The position numbers and the translations under genes are program-made. From JAGQUL01 sp038212015 (lineage in GTDB: Bacteria; Actinomycetota; Thermoleophilia; Gaiellales; SKUG01), in NCBI GenBank assembly GCA_038212015.1, contig JBBQUY010000007.1, positions 1-64,000 of the forward strand: a stretch of 64,000 nt of DNA, given 5' to 3'. The stretch's first letter is position 1. Every line of letters begins with the position of its first letter. Below are positions 59,144-64,000 of the stretch, piece by piece. The notes under the pieces were generated by a model. It was given only the letters and a program-made list of their open reading frames with translations, was not told the origin of the DNA and did no database searches.

Positions 59144-60080
59144 GCGGCTCCGACCAGTCGGGGCGCGGGCCTCGGGGAACGATGCGGGACGGGTTGAGCT
59201 GTTCGTGCGTGGCGAAGTAGTGCCGCTTGATGTGATCCATGTCGACGGTCTCGGCGACGCCCTCGACCTGATACAGCTCGCGTGCGTACGGCCAGAGGTC
59301 GGGGTAGTCCACGAGCCGGTGCAGGTTCGTCTTGAAGTGGGTGGTGTACACCCAGTCGAACCGCACCAGCGTGGTGAACAGCCGCCAGTCGGCTTCGGTG
59401 ATGCGATCTCCGGCCAGGTAGCGACGCTCGCCGAGCATCACGTCGAGCCGTTCCAGGCTCGCGAACAGGGCGTCGTAGGCATCATTGAACGCGGTCTGCG
59501 ACGTTGCGAACCCGCAGGCGTAGACGCCGTTGTTGACGGTGGCATAGACCCACTCGTTGATCGAGTCGATCTCCGCGCGCAGGTCGGCCGGATAGTAGTC
59601 ACGCTCAGGGTGGACGGCAAACTCGTCGAACGCGGAGTTGAGCATGCGAATGACGTCGCTCGACTCGTTGTTGACCACGCGACCGGTCTCGGTGTCCCAG
59701 AGCGTCGGCACGGTGATGCGACCCTCGAACTCCGGATTGGTGGCGCGGTAGCCCTCCGACAGGTACGTCCAGTCGTGGAGCGGGTCGCGTTCACCGTTGG
59801 CGGGGTCCTGTTCGTCGGCCTGGTTGAAGCGCCAGCCCCGATCGTCGCGAATCGGGTCGACGACCGTCATGCCGATCACGGATTCGAGACCCTTGAGGCG
59901 GCGGAAGATGATCGCCCTGTGCGCCCAGGGGCACGCGCGCGACACGTACAGGTGGTAGCGGCCGGTCGCGGCTGGATAGTCGCTCGATCCGTCGCTCGTC
60001 ACGTGGTCGCGGAATGCGCTCTGCTGCCGCTGCCACGACCCGTCGGCGCCGGTCTCCTTGGCGAACTGTGCCTGTGCCAC
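59130..60080 (-). CDS. Glutathionyl-hydroquinone reductase-like (Xi-class GST) protein
   Basis: 316 residues. The thioredoxin-fold N-terminus has the catalytic C50 in YVSRACPWAHRAIIFRRLKGLES, the Xi-class signature (CPWAHR), then IGMTVVDPIRDDRGWRFN and the long connector VPTLWDTETGRVVNNESSDVIRMLNSAF. The all-helical C-terminal half includes NEWVYATVNNGVYACGFATSQTAF and GDRITEADWRLFTTLVRFDWVY. In actinobacteria such enzymes may use mycothiol rather than glutathione (inference). Stop overlaps the GMC start region, so the pair is co-transcribed and may act on the same phenolic or quinone chemistry. Confidence 0.93.
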   Translation of the reverse strand: MAQAQFAKETGADGSWQRQQSAFRDHVTSDGSSDYPAATGRYHLYVSRACPWAHRAIIFRRLKGLESVIGMTVVDPIRDDRGWRFNQADEQDPANGERDPLHDWTYLSEGYRATNPEFEGRITVPTLWDTETGRVVNNESSDVIRMLNSAFDEFAVHPERDYYPADLRAEIDSINEWVYATVNNGVYACGFATSQTAFNDAYDALFASLERLDVMLGERRYLAGDRITEADWRLFTTLVRFDWVYTTHFKTNLHRLVDYPDLWPYARELYQVEGVAETVDMDHIKRHYFATHEQLNPSRIVPRGPRPDWSEPHDRG

Positions 60081-60098
60081 GGGGGTCTCCTCGGTGAA

Positions 60099-60803
60099 CT
60101 AGAACGGCGCCTCGGTGGAGATGTCGCGCTCCGGCGTCGGCTCCTTCATCGCTCCGGCGTATGCCGGGACATCCTTCTCGGCCTCGGAGCCGGTCGACTC
60201 GACCACGTCATACCACGCATCGAGCGCTTCTGCGGTCCCCGAGGCACCGAGCTTCGCGAGCGCCGCGGGTGGACACGACAGTCCCGTGCCCCATGCAGCA
60301 GAGAACAGGCCCTCGAGGTCCGGGCGGGGCGCAACGAGCCACTTTTCATCGTCATCGAGCAGGTCGGCGATCGCCTCGCTCGTCTCGTCGTCGACCTCCG
60401 TGCCGAGCCACACTGCAACGCCGCCGTGCTCGAGGTTATGGACGACGTACCCGTCGTCGACCGGCTCCTCGTACAGCCCGAACGGTGCCCAGTCGCTGAG
60501 GTGACGACCGCTGGTGGGCGGGAACGTCTCGGACTTCAGGTCCTCGTCCGTGTCGACGTGCTCCGGATCCTCGAGGTCGTACGTGCCGAACGTGCAGCCT
60601 GAGTCCGTGAGCGCCTTCGCATCGTCGCCGAGCGCGTCGGTCAGGTCCTCGTTCGCCTCTGGCTGGGTCGCTGCCCGAACCTTGACGGGACCGGTGTCGT
60701 CGGAGTCCTTCGAGTTCGAACCGGAATCGCTGCCGCAGCCGACGGCCACGAGGGCAGCAAGGAGGACGACGACGGTGCTGGTGACGGTGCGCATGCCTGA
60801 CAT
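60099..60803 (-). CDS. DUF3105 lipoprotein
   Basis: 234 residues from ATG 60803, which has TAGGTG six bases upstream; an in-frame GTG at 60812 overlaps that site. The signal peptide ends in the lipobox LVAVGC (C23), so the protein is a membrane-anchored lipoprotein. A disordered Ser/Asp/Asn region follows, then the DUF3105 motifs: TFPPTSGRHLSDWAPFGLYEEPVDDGYVVHNLEHGGVAVWLG, with HxxEHGG as the conserved core, and LVAPRPDLEGLFSAAWG. The function of DUF3105 is unknown. It is 18 bases upstream of the GST-like gene. Confidence 0.88.
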   Translation of the reverse strand: MSGMRTVTSTVVVLLAALVAVGCGSDSGSNSKDSDDTGPVKVRAATQPEANEDLTDALGDDAKALTDSGCTFGTYDLEDPEHVDTDEDLKSETFPPTSGRHLSDWAPFGLYEEPVDDGYVVHNLEHGGVAVWLGTEVDDETSEAIADLLDDDEKWLVAPRPDLEGLFSAAWGTGLSCPPAALAKLGASGTAEALDAWYDVVESTGSEAEKDVPAYAGAMKEPTPERDISTEAPF

Positions 60804-60841
60804 GTTCGTCACCTACCCGGCCTCGCGCGCGTGACAAACCG

Positions 60842-63800
60842 TCATGTGCTCGTCGTTCCGGCGAGCGGACGCGGTTCGTGCGGCAGCTGCTCGCGCGGAT
60901 CGTCCGTCGCGGGTGTGGTCATGTCGTGGTCGCGGTCGATGAGCCGGAACACCGCCGGCACGATCACGAGCGTCAGGAGCGTGGCGACGAGCAGCCCGCC
61001 GATCACCACGGTGCCGAGCGATTGGCTGATGATGCCGCCTTCACCGGAGATCCCGAGCGCGAGCGGCGTGAGCGCGGCGATCGTCGCGGCTGCCGTCATG
61101 AGCACCGGGCGCACGCGCAGCTGGGCTGCACGGATGATCGCCTCGTCGCGCGGCACACCCTGGCGGCGCAGGCCGAGCGTGGCATCCACGAGCAGGATCG
61201 AGTTCGACACGATGATGCCGATGAGCAGCAGCTGTCCGATCATCGCGGGCAGCCCGAGCGCGTTCTGGGTGACGATCAGCGCGCCGAACGAGCCGATGAA
61301 CGAGAACAGGATCGGCGCCAGGATCGTGAACGGATGAGCGAGCGAGCCGAAGAAGATCACGAGCACGAAGAACACGAGCGTGATCGCCACGGCCATCGCG
61401 ATGAGCATGTCCGTGAACATCTCGTTCACGAACTGCGCGTCGCCCTGGTCCCAGTCGAGCGAGACGCCCTCGGGCAGGTCGAGCTGCTCGACCGCTGCGC
61501 GGATCTTCTTGTTCACGCCCGCGACGTCCTCGCCGAGCATGCGCGCGGTGATGTTGCCCGACAGCGTGCCCTCGACGCGGTTGAGGAAGAGCGGGCTGGT
61601 GCCGTCCTCGATCGTTGCCACCGTGCGCAGCGCGACGGTCTCGCCGGAGTCGGTCTGCACGGGCAGCGCGCCGAGCGTGCGTGCATCGCCCTGGATGCCG
61701 CCCGCGGTGCTCACCGTGATCGGTGGACCTGCGGCCGGTTCGAACTGCACGGGTGTTGCCACGCCTGACATCGCGGTCCGGATCGCCTCGGCCGTGACGG
61801 GAGCGCCGGCTCGCGCGCGCACGAGCAGCTGCGGCACCTGCTGCGCCGCCTGCGGCTCGATCTCCACGAGCTCCCATTCCTTCGCGCCCTCGCGCAGGCG
61901 CTCGTCGACGATCGTGGCCGCTTTCGCGATGTCGGACTGGTCGTCGCCTTCCAGGTTCACCTGGAACGTACCGGCGGGAGGTCCGTCCTCGAGCACCTGC
62001 ACGCTGAAGCCGCCCTCGTACTGATCGATGCCGAATTCGCGCAGTTCGCGTTCGACGTCCGTGCCGTCGATGCCGTCGTCGAGCGTGAAGAAGAACTCGG
62101 CCGTCGATGCGCCGATCGTCGGGTCGAACGCGGCATTGCCGCTCGGGATGCCGTACGTCACCTGCACGTCCTTGAGCCCGTCGATGTCACCGATCTCCTC
62201 GTCGAGCGGCTTGAGCAGCCTGCGCGCATCATCGACGGACGTGCCGGGCGGCAGCTGCGCGGTACCGACCACGCGACTGGCGCCTTCGGACGGCAGGAAC
62301 TGGATCGGGATCGCACCCAGGCCGACGGCCGCGAACACGCCGACCATCGACACGATCGCCGCGAGGAGGACGGGCCAGCGCCAGCGGATGCCGAATCGCG
62401 TTGCGGGCACGACCTTTCGGGCGAGCGTGTCCTGGCTCGGATCGTGCGGCGTGGCCGCCGGTCGAAGCACGTAGCTGCCGACCACGGGGATGAGCGTGAC
62501 GGCCACGAGCAGCGAGGCGAGCAGCGCGGCGGTGACGATGATCGAGAATGACAGGAAGATCTCGGAGATGAAGCCGCCGACCAGACCGATCGGCAGGAAC
62601 ACTGCAGCGGTGGCGATCGTGCTCGAGGCGATCGGCACGGCCACCTCGGTGGTGCCGTCCACCATCGCCCGGTAGCGGCTCGCGCCACGCTCGAGATGCT
62701 TGTGGATGTTCTCGAGCACGACGATGCCGTCGTCGATCACGCGACCGACGGCGATCGTGAGTCCCGCGAGCGTGATGATGTTGATGGTCAGCCCGAGCAC
62801 CCAGGCGGCGAGCACGCCGAAGACGATCGACGTCGGGATCGAGATCGCTGCGACGAGCGTGCTGGGAACCGACCGCAGGAACGCGAAGATCACGATGACG
62901 GCGAACAGCGCGCCGAGCACGCCCTCGATGATGAGCCCGCGGATCGACCCGCGAATGTCGGACGCCGACTCGTACAGCACCGCGACGTTGTCGCCCTCGA
63001 GGCGCTGCTCGGCGTCGTCGAGCACGTCCAGCGTGCCGTCGACCATCGAGACCTCGTCCTTGCCCGACTCGCGGAAGACGGACATCGTCAGTGCCGGCGT
63101 GCCATTGACGGAGGCGTAGCCGTTCTCCGCGGCGTCGGTGAGCACGACGCTGGCAACGTCACCGAGCGGCCGGCCCCCCACGGTGATGCTCCTGATGGCG
63201 TCGACGTCCTCGATCCCGGGCCCCTCGACGACCACCCCGACCGGGATGCCGCCCTGACCGGGCACGACGCCCGCCGCGGCGCGCGTGTCAGCGGATTCCA
63301 GAGCTGTGACGACGGCCTGGGCGGTGATGCCCTGCGTGACTGCCTCGGGTCGTAGCGTGACGGCGACGCGGGGATCGCTGCCGCCGGCAACGTCCACGCG
63401 CGCCACGCCGTCGACTGCTTCGATGTCACGCGTGATCTGCTCGGCATCGCGCGTCAGTTCGGCCAGGTCGCCGTCGTCTGCCTTGAGCGTGGCGAGCACG
63501 ACGGCCTGTTCCGTGAACCCGCCCGAGAACTCGGGTCCGTCGGCTCCCTCGGGCAGGTCGAGCTCGTCGATGCGCTCGGTGATGCGTCGCTGCATCTCGA
63601 GCGTGTCCCGCCCGAACGACAGCTCCGTGAAGAAGCGCAGTCGCCCCTCGGAGGAGACGGTCGCGACCGACTCGACGCCCTCGATGGTTCCGATCGCGCG
63701 CTCGACGGGCTGTGCGACTTCCGCATCGATGCTCGCGGCATCCATGCCCGCTACGTCGATCGTGGCGATCGAGAACGGGAAGTCGAAGTCGGGGAACAGC

Positions 63801-63907
63801 TGCTGGCGCAGCTGGGTCGCCCCGACGATGCCGCCGACGAGCACGAGCACGGTGGCGAGCAGGACGACGGAGCGGCGCGCGAGGCACCAGGTGACGAGCG
63901 AATGCAT
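60842..63907 (-). CDS. RND family efflux transporter (AcrB/HAE1-like)
   Basis: 1,021 residues, normal for the family. Twelve membrane helices in the 1+5+1+5 pattern: first helix VVLLATVLVLVGGIVGATQL, then QLFPDFDFPFSIATIDVAGMDAASIDAEVAQPVERAIGTIEGV, porter domains, and the proton-relay motif VGRVIDDGIVVLENIHKHLERG (I391-D393). The second half repeats the layout with IGSFGALIVTQNALGLPAMIGQLLLIGIIVSNSILLVDATL. No periplasmic adaptor or outer-membrane gene is nearby, which fits a Gram-positive host where the pump acts alone. Substrate unknown. Confidence 0.95.
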   Translation of the reverse strand: MHSLVTWCLARRSVVLLATVLVLVGGIVGATQLRQQLFPDFDFPFSIATIDVAGMDAASIDAEVAQPVERAIGTIEGVESVATVSSEGRLRFFTELSFGRDTLEMQRRITERIDELDLPEGADGPEFSGGFTEQAVVLATLKADDGDLAELTRDAEQITRDIEAVDGVARVDVAGGSDPRVAVTLRPEAVTQGITAQAVVTALESADTRAAAGVVPGQGGIPVGVVVEGPGIEDVDAIRSITVGGRPLGDVASVVLTDAAENGYASVNGTPALTMSVFRESGKDEVSMVDGTLDVLDDAEQRLEGDNVAVLYESASDIRGSIRGLIIEGVLGALFAVIVIFAFLRSVPSTLVAAISIPTSIVFGVLAAWVLGLTINIITLAGLTIAVGRVIDDGIVVLENIHKHLERGASRYRAMVDGTTEVAVPIASSTIATAAVFLPIGLVGGFISEIFLSFSIIVTAALLASLLVAVTLIPVVGSYVLRPAATPHDPSQDTLARKVVPATRFGIRWRWPVLLAAIVSMVGVFAAVGLGAIPIQFLPSEGASRVVGTAQLPPGTSVDDARRLLKPLDEEIGDIDGLKDVQVTYGIPSGNAAFDPTIGASTAEFFFTLDDGIDGTDVERELREFGIDQYEGGFSVQVLEDGPPAGTFQVNLEGDDQSDIAKAATIVDERLREGAKEWELVEIEPQAAQQVPQLLVRARAGAPVTAEAIRTAMSGVATPVQFEPAAGPPITVSTAGGIQGDARTLGALPVQTDSGETVALRTVATIEDGTSPLFLNRVEGTLSGNITARMLGEDVAGVNKKIRAAVEQLDLPEGVSLDWDQGDAQFVNEMFTDMLIAMAVAITLVFFVLVIFFGSLAHPFTILAPILFSFIGSFGALIVTQNALGLPAMIGQLLLIGIIVSNSILLVDATLGLRRQGVPRDEAIIRAAQLRVRPVLMTAAATIAALTPLALGISGEGGIISQSLGTVVIGGLLVATLLTLVIVPAVFRLIDRDHDMTTPATDDPREQLPHEPRPLAGTTST

Positions 63908-63951
63908 GGCGTTACGCTACCCGAACGGTGTCAGTCGATATCGTCCGGTTT

Positions 63952-64000
63952 TCAGGCACCGGCCGTCTCGCGAACCCCGGGCTCGAGCGCGCGCTCGATC
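63952..64000 (-). CDS. 3' end of an upstream gene, cut by window edge
   Basis: Only about 15 codons are visible, reading IERALEPGVRETAGA followed by TGA at 63952-63954. The frame is open to the edge and the codon composition is like the rest of the window. Too short to assign a family, and it might be chance. The 44 bases between this stop and the RND start show nothing. Confidence 0.4.
   Translation of the reverse strand, partial: IERALEPGVRETAGA

Noticed and set aside
1..64000. tRNA, rRNA, insertion sequences or prophage
   Set aside because: The short spacers show no cloverleaf or rRNA sequence by eye, and no transposase, integrase or phage structural gene was seen. A tRNA scan would settle it.

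Overview
The window looks like a chromosomal segment of a high-GC Gram-positive bacterium, most likely an actinobacterium of the Thermoleophilia/Solirubrobacterales type (inference, no marker rRNA present). Supporting signs are the GC-rich codon bias, frequent GTG and one TTG start, ATGA/GTGA stop-start overlaps, promoters with a TAnnnT box exactly six bases before the start codon (leaderless mRNAs), an LPLTG sorting signal, CsaA, GluQ, a Thermus-length 496-residue isocitrate dehydrogenase and many secreted proteins with Ig-like, RTX-like and trypsin-like domains. No rRNA, tRNA, insertion sequence, prophage or CRISPR array was seen, and no gene-free stretch exceeds 300 bases.

Layout. 1-5.1 kb: 5' part of a type IB topoisomerase, a membrane protein with calcium-binding repeats, a flavodoxin-fold reductase, a divergent response regulator/histidine kinase pair and two proteins starting with Met-Cys-Gly-Cys (one an SGNH hydrolase). 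5.2-14.6 kb: a trypsin-like protease, a YCII protein, an AEC carrier, a large fusion of an alpha/beta hydrolase with an ABC ATPase plus its permease, a glutamine amidotransferase, an NlpC/P60 peptidase and an HNH protein. 14.6-20.1 kb: a small membrane protein, an LPLTG protein, and a six-gene chain encoding an ABC exporter (ATPase, two duplicated permeases, a third permease) followed by a cyclic-nucleotide-binding protein and an MmcQ/YjbR protein. 20.2-29.1 kb: a thermolysin-like domain without signal peptide, a pair of 56-bp direct repeats, a LysE exporter, a flavoprotein, a propeller/Ig-like secreted protein, greA, a second trypsin and gluQ. 29.2-37.1 kb: an Ala-rich protein, an EamA exporter with a divergent AsnC/Lrp regulator and a palindrome between them, a cysteine-dioxygenase-like enzyme, an M3 oligopeptidase, csaA and icd. 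37.2-45.2 kb: a Pro/Gly-rich membrane protein with two overlapping histidine kinase genes, a degenerate amidase translationally coupled to an Rrf2 regulator, and a two-gene module of an ATP-grasp protein and an HELNH zincin-like protein. 45.3-64 kb: a 3,989-residue surface protein preceded by a structured leader that can hide its ribosome binding site, a GMC oxidoreductase with a four-cysteine cluster, a glutathionyl-hydroquinone-reductase-like protein, a DUF3105 lipoprotein and an RND efflux pump.

The leads most worth following are the ATP-grasp/zincin module, the signal-less thermolysin-like protein, the Met-Cys-Gly-Cys N-termini, the 56-bp repeats, the catalytically dead-looking amidase domain and the leader of the giant gene. 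All functional calls come from reading motifs by eye; no database search was run.
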